Source of the DNA: Scybalosoma faecavium
GTDB lineage: Bacteria > Bacillota > Clostridia > Christensenellales > Christensenellaceae
DNA: 64,000 bases
Direction: 5' to 3'
Assembly (NCBI GenBank): GCA_018716135.1
Contig: DVKG01000007.1
Coordinates: 1-64,000 of the forward strand
Of this stretch, positions 40,285 to 47,694 are shown piece by piece; within the stretch, counting starts at the first letter, position 1; every line of letters begins with the position of its first letter. Below the pieces are notes generated by a model. It had not been told where the DNA came from. It saw only the letters and a program-made list of their open reading frames with translations, and did not search any database. The position numbers and the translations under genes are program-made.

Positions 40285-41397
40285 TTATTCTCTGACGTTG
40301 ACAGGCACGATAAAGTGCAGCCAGTTTCCGTCGCCGACAGGGCGCAGGAGGCAGGGGCTGTTTTTGGAGACGGTCTCGATGAAAAGCTCTTCGTCCGGGA
40401 TGGCGCGGATTGCGTCGTGAACATAGCGGGAGTTGAACGCTATGCGCATAGGCTCGCCCTCGAGAGCGGCGGGGATGCTGTCGTCTATGCTGCCGTATGT
40501 TGATTTGGAGGATAGATTCACCTCGCCGTCCAGAATGTTTATCATTACCAAGTTGAGATTGTCTTTGCTGGCGATTACGCTGACCATTTCGATAGATTTT
40601 TCGAGTTCTTTGCGGCTGACGCGGACGCGGGTGGTGTAGTTGGCGGGCATGAGCGCGCGGTAATCTAGGAAGGTCCCGTCCAGCAGGCGGGTGTAGACTA
40701 CCGTATCGCCTATGTCAAATTCCAGCATATTGCCGGAACGCCGCAGAGTGACGCTCTTTTCAGGATCGTCCAGCAGGCGGGATATGTCCTTTAGCGTGCG
40801 GCTGGGGATTATTTCGTATATGTCGCTGCTCGCTTCCATCATTATGCTGCGTTTTGCAATTCTTACGCCGTCAATGCCTATCATTGAGAGTCTGTCGCCT
40901 TCGCCTTGCAGGAGCAGACCTGTATATACGGGCTTGTCCTCGTCCTGACTCGCGGCGAATGAAGTGCCGTCTATCAGGGTGCGGAGCTGCGTTTGATCTT
41001 CTATCAGTATAGTTTCCGCGCCGTCCGAGTTGAAATCGGGGGACGGGAAACCTTCCGGGTCAGGCCCTTGCAGACTTAGGCGGGCTTTTCCGCTGGAGAC
41101 GACGGTGGTGAAGCTGCTTTCTTCTGTGTCAAATGTTGTTGTATCTGCGAAGAGCTTGTTTACTACATCCGAGAGTACGCGCGCGGGCAGAGCGGCCTCT
41201 CCCGGGGAGGATACGTCTGCGTTTACGGAGCAGCGCGTCGCTGTGACGCTGTTATATGTGCGGAAGATAACCTCGTCCTCGTCTGCTTTTATGTGGATGC
41301 ACTCCAAAATGGATTGCTCAACGCCTTTGTTGAAGGCCGTCCTTGCGACTATGCCGATAGCCCGCTTCAATGATGCTGTGTCTATGCTGAATCTCAT
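40285..41397 (-). CDS. dnaN: DNA polymerase III beta sliding clamp
   Basis: 370 residues, the full three-domain clamp. MRFSIDTASLKRAIGIVAR opens domain 1, and the C-terminus LRPVGDGNWLHFIVPVNVRE has the usual clamp ending. The clamp encircles DNA and tethers polymerase. Normally dnaN follows dnaA next to the origin; here it is alone, divergent from the cotJ spore-coat operon, with no dnaA, recF or gyrB in the window. It may be the only copy moved or a second clamp. GGAAA precedes the ATG. Confidence 0.95.
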   Translation of the reverse strand: MRFSIDTASLKRAIGIVARTAFNKGVEQSILECIHIKADEDEVIFRTYNSVTATRCSVNADVSSPGEAALPARVLSDVVNKLFADTTTFDTEESSFTTVVSSGKARLSLQGPDPEGFPSPDFNSDGAETILIEDQTQLRTLIDGTSFAASQDEDKPVYTGLLLQGEGDRLSMIGIDGVRIAKRSIMMEASSDIYEIIPSRTLKDISRLLDDPEKSVTLRRSGNMLEFDIGDTVVYTRLLDGTFLDYRALMPANYTTRVRVSRKELEKSIEMVSVIASKDNLNLVMINILDGEVNLSSKSTYGSIDDSIPAALEGEPMRIAFNSRYVHDAIRAIPDEELFIETVSKNSPCLLRPVGDGNWLHFIVPVNVRE

Positions 41398-41454
41398 TTT
41401 TCGTTTCCTTTTCTATTGCTGTTTAAAGTAATTTCTAAATAATTATCGTATAAA

Positions 41455-41483
41455 ATTATATCACATTATGATTGGTTTGTCTT
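41455..41483 (-). promoter_or_regulatory. Promoter of dnaN
   Basis: On the minus strand AAGACA (41483-41478) and TATAAT (41460-41455), spacer 17. Confidence 0.5.
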
Positions 41484-41515
41484 TAAAATGTGTCGGAGCA
41501 AAATTCGACATTTTA

Positions 41516-41524
41516 CATATTATA
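41516..41524 (+). promoter_or_regulatory. Possible sporulation-sigma -10 of cotJABC
   Basis: CATATTATA fits the CATAnnnTA form of mother-cell sigma factors (sigma-E/sigma-K). No convincing -35 lies at the right distance, so this is tentative. It starts about 50 bases before the cotJA ATG. Confidence 0.3.
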
Positions 41525-41564
41525 TACCGAGGCTATGCAGCCGAACGAAAAGGAGGTAAATAAT

Positions 41565-41801
41565 ATGCATAGAGACATGCAGCGTATGCGCGGGGGAACG
41601 TGCGGCTGCGCTAACTTTCTGACGGATATGCCGTCGGGATGCAGCCCGTATGCACGTGCATACGTAGTTGAGACCAGTTATGATAACTGTGCAGATCCGG
41701 AAGCGGCTTTGATGCAGGGGACGTATTTCAGCAATTTGTATATGCCCTTTGTGCAGGCGGGGGATATGGCGCGCAGCTGCGGATGCGGCAGGGAGGAATA
41801 G
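41565..41801 (+). CDS. cotJA: Spore coat-associated protein CotJA
   Basis: 78 residues from the ATG at 41565, preceded by AAGGAGG. The family block is AYVVETSYDNCADPEAALMQGTYFSNLYMPF. Unlike many CotJA proteins it is rich in cysteine (six: TCGC, SGC, DNC, SCGC), which could cross-link in the coat. CotJA and CotJC depend on each other for assembly into the Bacillus spore coat. First gene of cotJABC, divergent from dnaN. Confidence 0.9.
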   Translation: MHRDMQRMRGGTCGCANFLTDMPSGCSPYARAYVVETSYDNCADPEAALMQGTYFSNLYMPFVQAGDMARSCGCGREE

Positions 41802-41803
41802 TC

Positions 41804-42067
41804 ATGGCGGACAGAAATGAATTGCTTATGCAAATAATGCAGTGCGGGTTCATTCTGGTAGACATAAACCTCTATCTGGATACGCACCCGCACGATGAAC
41901 AGGCTCTCCTCGATTTTAACTGCTATGCGCAGCAGCTCGCGGTGCTCAAGCAGAGATATGTGGAGAATTTCGGCCCGATAGAGAACTTCGGCGGCTCCAC
42001 GAGCGAAGAATATTGGAAATGGGCTGAACAGAGCTTCCCTTGGGATGCAGGACATATGGAGGGCTGA
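41804..42067 (+). CDS. cotJB: Spore coat protein CotJB
   Basis: 87 residues from MADRNELLMQIMQCGFILVDINLYLDTHPHDEQAL. NLYLDTHP and the later YVENFGPI and FPWD elements are family hallmarks. The ATG at 41804 follows GGGAGG by seven bases and lies two bases after the cotJA stop. Its molecular role in the coat is unknown. Confidence 0.93.
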   Translation: MADRNELLMQIMQCGFILVDINLYLDTHPHDEQALLDFNCYAQQLAVLKQRYVENFGPIENFGGSTSEEYWKWAEQSFPWDAGHMEG

Positions 42068-42070
42068 GAT

Positions 42071-42643
42071 ATGTGGATATATGAAAAGAAGCTTATATAC
42101 CCTATGCCTAAGCTGCGTCCCGACGCGCACATGGCTAAGCTCGTGAATGCGCTCATGGGCGGAGCGAACGGCGAGATGAGCGCGGCTACGACTTATTTAA
42201 ATCAGCGCTATTGTATGCCGTATAAGCGCGTTCAGGCATTGCTGACGGATATAGGAACGGAGGAGCTTTCTCACGTTGAGATGCTCTCCGCGATGTATAC
42301 TCAGCTCATATGCGACGTACCGGTATCTGAGTTGGTGGCTGAAGGTATGGCGGGGAGCAAATTCCAGCATGGATGCTGCCCGTTCCCTGCGGATGCAAAC
42401 GGCTACCTTTGGACGTCCGCGTACATCGGCACGACGGGCGATCCCGTAGCGGATATTACCAACGATATGGCTGCGGAGGAAAAAGCGCGCGCGGGATACG
42501 AGGGCGCGCTGCGTCAGTGCAGCGATCCTGATGTGGCGGCTGCGCTGCAATTCCTGCGTGAGCGTGAGATAGTGCATTTCCAGAGATTTGGCGAGGCGCT
42601 GAATTATATAAACGAACAGATGGGATGCAGAAAGTATTTTTAA
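42071..42643 (+). CDS. cotJC: CotJC, manganese catalase-like spore coat protein
   Basis: 190 residues. Ferritin-like four-helix protein with the manganese catalase pattern: GGANGEMSAATTYLNQRY, TEELSHVEM (EExxH) and a second metal site in AAEEKARAGYE and REREIVHFQRF. It may destroy hydrogen peroxide in the spore coat. It starts three bases after cotJB with GGAGGG upstream. It contains extra cysteines (HGCCPF, MGCRKYF). The presence of cotJABC is the best evidence that the host sporulates. Confidence 0.96.
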   Translation: MWIYEKKLIYPMPKLRPDAHMAKLVNALMGGANGEMSAATTYLNQRYCMPYKRVQALLTDIGTEELSHVEMLSAMYTQLICDVPVSELVAEGMAGSKFQHGCCPFPADANGYLWTSAYIGTTGDPVADITNDMAAEEKARAGYEGALRQCSDPDVAAALQFLREREIVHFQRFGEALNYINEQMGCRKYF

Positions 42644-42655
42644 AAATATGGTAAA

Positions 42656-42684
42656 TTGACACGTATCTCGGCTGAGGCTATAAT
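42656..42684 (+). promoter_or_regulatory. Promoter of the small alarmone-hydrolase-like gene
   Basis: TTGACA at 42656-42661 and TATAAT at 42679-42684, spacer 17, full consensus. Confidence 0.9.
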
Positions 42685-42716
42685 TAAATTGTAGTATGTG
42701 GAGACGCGGATTTGAG

Positions 42717-42753
42717 GCTGCTCTGTGTGCAGGACGCGACGGAGCAGCTTTTT
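42717..42753 (+). terminator. Terminator-like hairpin inside the leader (possible attenuator)
   Basis: GCTGCTC (42717-42723) and GAGCAGC (42742-42748) form a perfect 7-bp stem with an 18-base loop, followed by TTTTT. It lies between a strong promoter and the start codon at 42807. Transcripts ending here would be about 60 bases. Confidence 0.65.
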
Positions 42754-42806
42754 CAGATGAGTTTCCAATTGAGACAATGGAGTGTAAAGCTCAGGGAGAA
42801 GATATT

Positions 42807-43238
42807 ATGATCTATACTGAACTGACAAAAAAGGCCATGAACAGAGCGTATGACGCGCATCATGGTCAAAAGGATAAAGGCGGAGTTCCGTATATATTCC
42901 ATCCTATTCATGTAGCGGAGCAGATGCAGAGTGAATACAGCACAATATGCGCTCTGCTGCACGACGTCGCCGAGGATACGGAAGTGACGCTGGAGGAGCT
43001 GGCGGAGGAATATCCTTCCGAGGTTATGGATGCGCTCAGGCTGCTTACTCACGAGGAGGACACGCCTTATTTAGACTATGTTAGAGCGCTGAAAGACAAT
43101 GCGATAGCAAGGGAAGTCAAGCTGGCGGATCTGCGGCATAACAGCGACACGTCCCGTGCTGTTGACACGAGTGAAAAGGCGCTCGAGCGAATGGAGAAAT
43201 ACAAAAAAGCAATTCTGATACTTACGGAAGATACATAA
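42807..43238 (+). CDS. Small HD-domain protein, putative small alarmone hydrolase (MESH1-like)
   Basis: 143 residues from the ATG at 42807 with AGGGAGAAG upstream. It matches the hydrolase half of RelA/SpoT: YIFHPIHVAEQM, the HD motif ICALLHDVAEDTEVTLEEL and KLADLRHNSDTSRA. The synthetase domain is absent. Such proteins degrade (p)ppGpp, or NADPH in the MESH1 case, in the cytoplasm. The strong promoter followed by a terminator-like hairpin suggests controlled read-through. Substrate is inferred from the family. Confidence 0.88.
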   Translation: MIYTELTKKAMNRAYDAHHGQKDKGGVPYIFHPIHVAEQMQSEYSTICALLHDVAEDTEVTLEELAEEYPSEVMDALRLLTHEEDTPYLDYVRALKDNAIAREVKLADLRHNSDTSRAVDTSEKALERMEKYKKAILILTEDT

Positions 43239-43446
43239 GAGACAGTTGCGGATGGAGGGAAGGACTGTCAGAGATATGCTTGGAGTATTTAGGCACAAGG
43301 AAAAAATTAGACAAAGGATGAAATTAAAAAGACTTGATTATATTAGAGGGAAATCCTCTATGTTTATTTCTGTTGTTAAGGACGCAGGCTGAAAAGAATA
43401 GTTTAAAAGCATTTTTTAGTTATTTATAGCTTCGTTTACAAACCAA

Positions 43447-43488
43447 CTGTTTATAAAATTTATTGTATTATAAATTTATAAAGAACAG
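43447..43488. repeat. AT-rich imperfect palindrome before the HD-domain gene
   Basis: CTGTTTATAAAATTTAT and ATAAATTTATAAAGAACAG face each other across six bases; the inner arms are nearly perfect. It may be a regulatory site or extruding hairpin. No clear promoter was recognised in the gap 43239-43531. Confidence 0.5.
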
Positions 43489-43531
43489 ACAATTTGACAG
43501 GCGAAGCGCAATGATATAGGAGAAAGCGCAA

Positions 43532-44035
43532 ATGGAAAAGCTGGACGAGCTTTATTTAGCAATGGCTGAATACTATGCCAAAGACCCTAAACGTGTACAG
43601 CATTTTGTGAAGGTACACAGCTTTGCACGGCTGATAGGCAGAGCGGAAGGACTGAAGGATAAGGAGCTTTTTACACTTGAGGCTGCTGCGCTTGTGCATG
43701 ATATAGGCATAAAAGCGGCGGAAAAGAAGTTTGGAAGTTGTTCCGGCAGGCTTCAGGAGATGGAAGGACCTGCCATAGCGGAGGAGATGCTGGACAAGTT
43801 GGGATTTGAACAGGACGTGACGGAAAGAGTGTCATATCTCGTCGGACATCATCACACGTATAAAAATGTGGATGGAGCGGATTACAGAATACTTTTGGAG
43901 GCGGATGCTCTGGTGAATGCGTATGAAGACGAATCGCCGGAAGCTGCCGTGCGGGCGGCGTATGACCGCGTATTCAGAACGGAAACAGGCCGCGCTCTAT
44001 GCCGGCTTATGTTCCTTTCCGGAGATATGATATAG
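43532..44035 (+). CDS. HD-domain phosphohydrolase
   Basis: 167 residues. RVQHFVKVHSFARLIG supplies the first histidine, ALVHDIGIKAAEK the HD pair, and VGHHHTYKNV the later histidines; Asp near residue 130 (EADALVNA) completes the metal site. Small HD proteins of this uridine/nucleotide-hydrolase style act on nucleotides or related phosphates. TAGGAGAAAG precedes the ATG. The DMT gene follows after 16 bases, so the two are likely co-transcribed. The substrate is unknown. Confidence 0.9.
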   Translation: MEKLDELYLAMAEYYAKDPKRVQHFVKVHSFARLIGRAEGLKDKELFTLEAAALVHDIGIKAAEKKFGSCSGRLQEMEGPAIAEEMLDKLGFEQDVTERVSYLVGHHHTYKNVDGADYRILLEADALVNAYEDESPEAAVRAAYDRVFRTETGRALCRLMFLSGDMI

Positions 44036-44051
44036 GGGGATATAATAGAAA

Positions 44052-44480
44052 GTGTGGAATATGATTTGGCCCATGCTGATAGTGATTACGGCGAATACAT
44101 TTTACAATGTGTGCGCCAAATCAACTCCGCAGGGCGTGAATTCGTTTGCCTCGCTGACCATTACGTATTTAATAGCTGCGGCGGCGTCTCTCATAATGTT
44201 TTTTGTCACGGGTGAACAGAAAAATATATGGCAGGAATTTTCTAAGGCCAACTGGACTTCGGCAGTGTTGGGCATTGCGGTACTTGCGCTGGAGTTTGGG
44301 TATATATGTATATATCGCGCAGGATGGAAGGTAAGCACTGCGTCCGTTATTGCGAATATTGCTCTGGCGTGCGTGCTTGTGTTCGTTGGGATGCTGCTGT
44401 ATAAGGAGACGATTACTCTGCGTCAGATAATAGGCATGTTAGTATGCGCCGCGGGACTTTATCTGATAGGAGGCGGATAA
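44052..44480 (+). CDS. Half-size EamA/DMT transporter subunit
   Basis: 142 residues with four to five membrane segments, a single EamA unit rather than the usual two. It must work as a homodimer or pair with another unit. FFVTGEQKNIW resembles FVTGKQKNIV of the duplicated DMT protein at 2723, so they share a subfamily. The start is taken as GTG at 44052, about 12 bases after AGGGGGA; an in-frame ATG nine bases later is possible. It follows the HD-domain gene closely. Confidence 0.82.
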   Translation: MWNMIWPMLIVITANTFYNVCAKSTPQGVNSFASLTITYLIAAAASLIMFFVTGEQKNIWQEFSKANWTSAVLGIAVLALEFGYICIYRAGWKVSTASVIANIALACVLVFVGMLLYKETITLRQIIGMLVCAAGLYLIGGG

Positions 44481-44484
44481 GGCA

Positions 44485-44541
44485 ATGGACAATATAAAAA
44501 ATGAATCCGCGCAGACTCGAACTGAAGCGGCGGCTGTTTAG
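44485..44541 (+). CDS. Short ORF (18 codons), possible truncated gene start
   Basis: ATG four bases after the DMT stop, with GGAGG about nine bases upstream, reads MDNIKNESAQTRTEAAAV and stops. The good ribosome site and operon position look like the start of a real gene, but nothing continues it in any frame that I can recognise. It may be a remnant or a small peptide. Confidence 0.3.
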   Translation: MDNIKNESAQTRTEAAAV

Positions 44542-44706
44542 GAAATGCAGAGAAGGCAATGCGAGAAACCGGCTCTGCATATGTTGTAATTTAATTATCC
44601 TAAGCAGGGGGAGCATTCAGCAAACCGATTTTAATAGTCAAACTAATCGAGCGCTGCGCATGATTCATTTTGGCGAATTTAGCTTCTGTGAAGCTTGAAT
44701 CAGTAT

Positions 44707-44740
44707 AAGACGCGGGCGGATTGCCGCTGTCTTGTTCTTA
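44707..44740 (+). terminator. Probable terminator after the HD/DMT unit
   Basis: AAGAC / GTCTT and inner GCGG/CCGC pairing form an interrupted stem, followed by GTTCTT. The T-run is weak. Confidence 0.5.
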
Positions 44741-44895
44741 ATACCTTTCTTCCCGTGATATTAGGGACGATTTTGGTACAATAACAATTATAACTGATTA
44801 AATCATTCGTGTCAACAAAAATACTTGATGTTAGTTGGTGAACAAACTGCTAATATAATGTACAATTAAATAATAGAGAGGGGCGGTCATAGTCG

Positions 44896-45210
44896 ATGAA
44901 CGAGAAATACATTGCTGACAGACTGGCTCAGCTGAGGACACAAAAGCAGGTATCAGCAAGGGAAATGTCTTTGGCGCTGGGGCAGGCGAACAGCTATATA
45001 AATACTATAGAAAATTATAAATCTATGCCTTCTATGAGAGCTTTTTTAGAGATATGTGATTATCTAGAGGTTACGCCTTCGGAATTTTTTGACGAGGAAA
45101 ATGAGACGCCCTTAGAGCTAAAAGAGTTTGTACAGGAAGTAAAAAAGCTGGATCACCAGATGAGTAAAAGTCTTTTGACGTTAATGAAAGAGCTGAACAA
45201 GAGGAAATAA
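44896..45210 (+). CDS. XRE-family helix-turn-helix regulator
   Basis: 104 residues. The Cro/CI-type domain occupies residues 5-62 (IADRLAQLRTQKQVSAREMSLALGQANSYINTIENYKSMPSMRAFLEICDYLEVTPSEFF). The short C-terminal helix may dimerise. GAGGGG lies about 13 bases upstream. A near-palindrome GTTGGTGAACAAAC (44834-44847) just before a TATAAT box at 44855 could be its operator. The EamA transporter gene downstream is separated by a terminator and a repeat, so a link is uncertain. Confidence 0.9.
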   Translation: MNEKYIADRLAQLRTQKQVSAREMSLALGQANSYINTIENYKSMPSMRAFLEICDYLEVTPSEFFDEENETPLELKEFVQEVKKLDHQMSKSLLTLMKELNKRK

Positions 45211-45243
45211 AAAGCGAGGTTGTGCAGCGGCTTCGCTTTTTTA
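45210..45243 (+). terminator. Terminator of the XRE gene
   Basis: AAAAGCGA / TCGCTTTT, 8-bp stem, followed by more T residues. Confidence 0.8.
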
Positions 45244-45338
45244 GTACAAAACTGTTGATTATATCCATATGCTCCCGATGGATGCTTCGCCTCAAAAGGC
45301 GGCGGGTTCCCTCTCGGCTCTTCGCTCTGCGTCGCGGA

Positions 45339-45367
45339 TGAATGACGCGGCTGCGCGCATTATTAAA
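45339..45367 (+). repeat. Interspersed repeat, tail-only copy
   Basis: TGAATGACGCGG to TTATTAAA matches the tails at 3847-3875 and 18564-18592 with a few changes. The head motif TATAACCGTGAACAG is absent here. Confidence 0.6.
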
Positions 45368-45413
45368 CAAGTACAATTTTGAAGGATTTATTCAAGTGTT
45401 TTTCGGAGGAAAA

Positions 45414-46340
45414 ATGAAAGCGGCGGAAAGTATGTCAAATAAGGCAGAGCTCACTGCGTATACAGAAGAACGAAAAAGCGCCAGGATACAGATGGCAGCG
45501 GCTATGGCTATCTTCGGTACGCTGGGGATGTTTGTAAAAAATATACAGCTTAGTTCGGGGGCTCTTGCTCTTTGCAGGGCTATGCTTGCGGCAGGTCTAA
45601 TAGCGGTATACATGCTCGTTAGAGGGATGAGAATAAGTTTTTCAGCGATAAGGAGAGAAATCTTTTTCCTGCTGGTGTCCGGCGTGGCGATGGGGATAAA
45701 CTGGATACTGCTTTTTGAAGCATATAACTATACTACAGTTTCAAACGCTACGCTTAGCTATTATTTCGCGCCTGTGCTCGTCACTGCGGTATGCCCGATA
45801 CTGTTCCGCGAGAAGCTGAATCTGAGACAGGCATTGTGCTTCTGTATGTCTACTATAGGCGTAGTGCTGATAATAGGAGTGAGCGGATTCTCCGGCTCCG
45901 GATCGGATGTGACAGGAATATTTTTAGGGTTGGGCGCGGCGGTTTTTTATGCTTCTGTGACGCTGCTTAATAAATTTATCAAAAATGTGACAGGCATACA
46001 CAGAACCTTTTTGCAGCTGACAGCGGCGATAGTCATACTAATCCCTTATGTAATTTGCACGGGAGGCTTGGGTTTGGATAGGCTGGATGGCGCAGGCTGG
46101 GCGAATTTGATGGTGGTAGGGCTGATACACACCGGAATCACGTACTGTATGTATTTTTCCGCAATTAAAGATATGAAAGGGCAGCAGGCGGCAATACTCA
46201 GTTATATAGATCCTATCGTTGCAGTTATAGTATCAGTCGCCGTTTTGGGAGAGAGCATAAGCGCGCTTCAGATGTTGGGAGGCGCTATGATACTGGGCTT
46301 TGCAATATTAAATGAGATAACGCCGAAATCTGAGAGATGA
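45414..46340 (+). CDS. EamA/DMT-superfamily transporter
   Basis: 308 residues with ten membrane segments in two EamA halves (IFGTLGMFVKNIQLSSGALALCRAMLA at the start; a second block from LGLGAAVFYASVTLLNKFI near residue 170). The ATG at 45414 follows GGAGG; a longer reading would run into the repeat. Family members move amino acids, nucleosides or drugs. The halves are much more divergent than in the 2723 protein. It stands alone between the repeat copy and degV. Confidence 0.92.
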   Translation: MKAAESMSNKAELTAYTEERKSARIQMAAAMAIFGTLGMFVKNIQLSSGALALCRAMLAAGLIAVYMLVRGMRISFSAIRREIFFLLVSGVAMGINWILLFEAYNYTTVSNATLSYYFAPVLVTAVCPILFREKLNLRQALCFCMSTIGVVLIIGVSGFSGSGSDVTGIFLGLGAAVFYASVTLLNKFIKNVTGIHRTFLQLTAAIVILIPYVICTGGLGLDRLDGAGWANLMVVGLIHTGITYCMYFSAIKDMKGQQAAILSYIDPIVAVIVSVAVLGESISALQMLGGAMILGFAILNEITPKSER

Positions 46341-46395
46341 TTTTCATATGTGCTGTTAAATGGTGCTAAAAAAGATTTTTGATTGAAAGTCGTAT

Positions 46396-46548
46396 ATGAA
46401 TTGCGGATTTTGCAGAAAAAGGCGTCTCTATGCGTTCGCTTCGAAGCAAGTACAGCTGCTTTGCGTCGCTCGCGATTCTGGAAGCGGAATTATATATCCG
46501 ATTGATGAGGAGCTGTATACAATTACGATAAAGACATGCGATAAATAA
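46396..46548 (+). CDS. Possible small protein (50 residues), uncertain
   Basis: An ATG-started frame with two CxxC-like cysteines at the N-terminus (NCGFC) and a plausible beta-rich end (GIIYPIDEELYTITIKT). There is no ribosome binding site, and I recognise no family. It may be a remnant or chance. The surrounding gap 46341-46595 otherwise holds only the degV terminator. Confidence 0.2.
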   Translation: MNCGFCRKRRLYAFASKQVQLLCVARDSGSGIIYPIDEELYTITIKTCDK

Positions 46549-46582
46549 AAGAAGCGGCATATCCACGCAGGTGTGCCGCTTC
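46541..46582 (-). terminator. Terminator of degV
   Basis: On the minus strand GAAGCGGCA / TGCCGCTTC (9-bp stem) followed by TTTTATTTAT. Confidence 0.85.
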
Positions 46583-46595
46583 GACGCTGTATGTC

Positions 46596-47498
46596 TTATT
46601 GTTTATCATGAGATTGGCGCATGTCGCCAAAGAAGAAGACGGCGACAGTACCCGGGCCGCAGTGCGAAGCGATAATCGTGCCTATATCGCATATGCGTAT
46701 ATCTCCGGAGATATTCTTGAAACGCTCTTTTATGGCTGATTTTGTAGCCTCGGCGTCTTCAAGGCAATTGGAGTGGCAGATCCAGCATTTTCCCGAGTAG
46801 CTTTCTCCGCCCGATGCGTGCGCGGCCATGGCGGCGACGGTTTTTTTTATGGCGTTGCGTTTTCCGCGGACTTTGTCATAAGCTATGATGTGCCCTGTGT
46901 CGTCAAGGTGCATTATAGGGCAAATGTTGAGGATAGAGCCCACGGTGGCCGCCGCGCCGGACATGCGGCCGCTCCGCCTGTAGTATTTCAGGTCTGTGGA
47001 GTAGAATTGATGGTGAACAAGCTGTCTGTTGTCTAATACCCACTGTTCGACCTCCTCCATAGAGGCGCCGTTGTCGCGCAGATCGGCGGCGCTGTCCACG
47101 AGCAGACCATAGCCGGCGGAGCTGCAAAGCGAGTCGATGACAGTTATTTTGCGGTTGGGAAATTCTTTGCGCAGCTCTTCCGCTGCGCTTACAGCGTTGA
47201 AAACGGAAGCGCTCATGCCCGAGCCGAAGGCTATATGCAGAAGATCTCCTTTTTGGAGCTGCTGCTTAAAAAAATCGTAGTATTGGCTGGCATTGATTTG
47301 AGATGTGGAAGGGAGACAGCCCGAGGCTAAGAGCTCGTAGAATTTAGGAAGTGCATCAGGGTCTCGGCCCATATCGTCGATATGTTCCGTGCCGTTTGCA
47401 GTATATCTGTAAAAAATGACAGGAATGCCGCGGCTTTGCATATAAGAGTAGGGCAAGTCTGTCGTAGAGCCGCAGCTCAAGATAAATTTGTGTTCCAT
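46596..47498 (-). CDS. DegV-family fatty-acid-binding protein (FakB-like)
   Basis: 300 residues. FILSCGSTTDLPYSYM opens the fold, with STSQINASQYYDFF near residue 64 and the fatty-acid contact region GSGMSASVFNA near 95 (family Ser-rich loop). DegV proteins carry acyl chains; some (FakB) present fatty acids to the kinase FakA for phospholipid synthesis. No fakA gene is nearby. GGAG lies before the ATG. Its promoter is followed by a perfect 16-base palindrome, suggesting repression. Confidence 0.92.
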   Translation of the reverse strand: MEHKFILSCGSTTDLPYSYMQSRGIPVIFYRYTANGTEHIDDMGRDPDALPKFYELLASGCLPSTSQINASQYYDFFKQQLQKGDLLHIAFGSGMSASVFNAVSAAEELRKEFPNRKITVIDSLCSSAGYGLLVDSAADLRDNGASMEEVEQWVLDNRQLVHHQFYSTDLKYYRRSGRMSGAAATVGSILNICPIMHLDDTGHIIAYDKVRGKRNAIKKTVAAMAAHASGGESYSGKCWICHSNCLEDAEATKSAIKERFKNISGDIRICDIGTIIASHCGPGTVAVFFFGDMRQSHDKQ

Positions 47499-47547
47499 TG
47501 TACTCCTTACGCATTGAATTTGCGTTGATTTGTTTTTTTGTATTTTA

Positions 47548-47563
47548 AGTAAGTGAACTTACT
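47548..47563. promoter_or_regulatory. Perfect palindrome just downstream of the degV -10
   Basis: AGTAAGTGAACTTACT (7-bp arms, two-base centre) starts two bases after the -10 and covers the expected transcription start. It is a strong operator candidate, of the type bound by TetR-like fatty-acid regulators, though the binding protein is unknown. Confidence 0.6.
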
Positions 47564-47565
47564 AT

Positions 47566-47594
47566 ATTATATGTCTTTTATTAGAGAATATCAA
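47566..47594 (-). promoter_or_regulatory. Promoter of degV
   Basis: On the minus strand TTGATA (47594-47589) and TATAAT (47571-47566), spacer 17. Confidence 0.82.
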
Positions 47595-47694
47595 GCCGTT
47601 TGGACGTTTGTTATTTATTTTCTAAGCGGGATGATTTTTCTCTCTGTGTGTAGTAAAATAACATATATCTGAGGCAGAAAGAAGGAGATCTTAG

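Larger units (their letters stand above)
44481..44895. other. Gap of about 415 bases with a short ORF and a hairpin
   Basis: No full gene was recognised. It holds an 18-codon ORF (44485-44541), an inverted repeat ATGCAGAG/CTCTGCAT around 44544-44580, a terminator-like hairpin at 44707, and the upstream region of the XRE gene. A 65-codon reading at 44501-44698 has no ribosome site and looks non-coding. Confidence 0.6.

Noticed and set aside
41505..41564. A complete sigma-E promoter for cotJABC
   Set aside because: Only a -10-like CATATTATA is present; no -35 element fits the expected spacing, so only a low-confidence site is listed.
43276..43392. A 38-codon basic peptide frame in the gap before the HD-domain gene
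   Set aside because: GGAGG is about 16 bases upstream, too far, and the sequence resembles no small protein I know.
44501..44698. A 65-codon plus-strand frame in the 44481-44895 gap
   Set aside because: No ribosome binding site, unusual composition, and it overlaps the better-supported short ORF at 44485.
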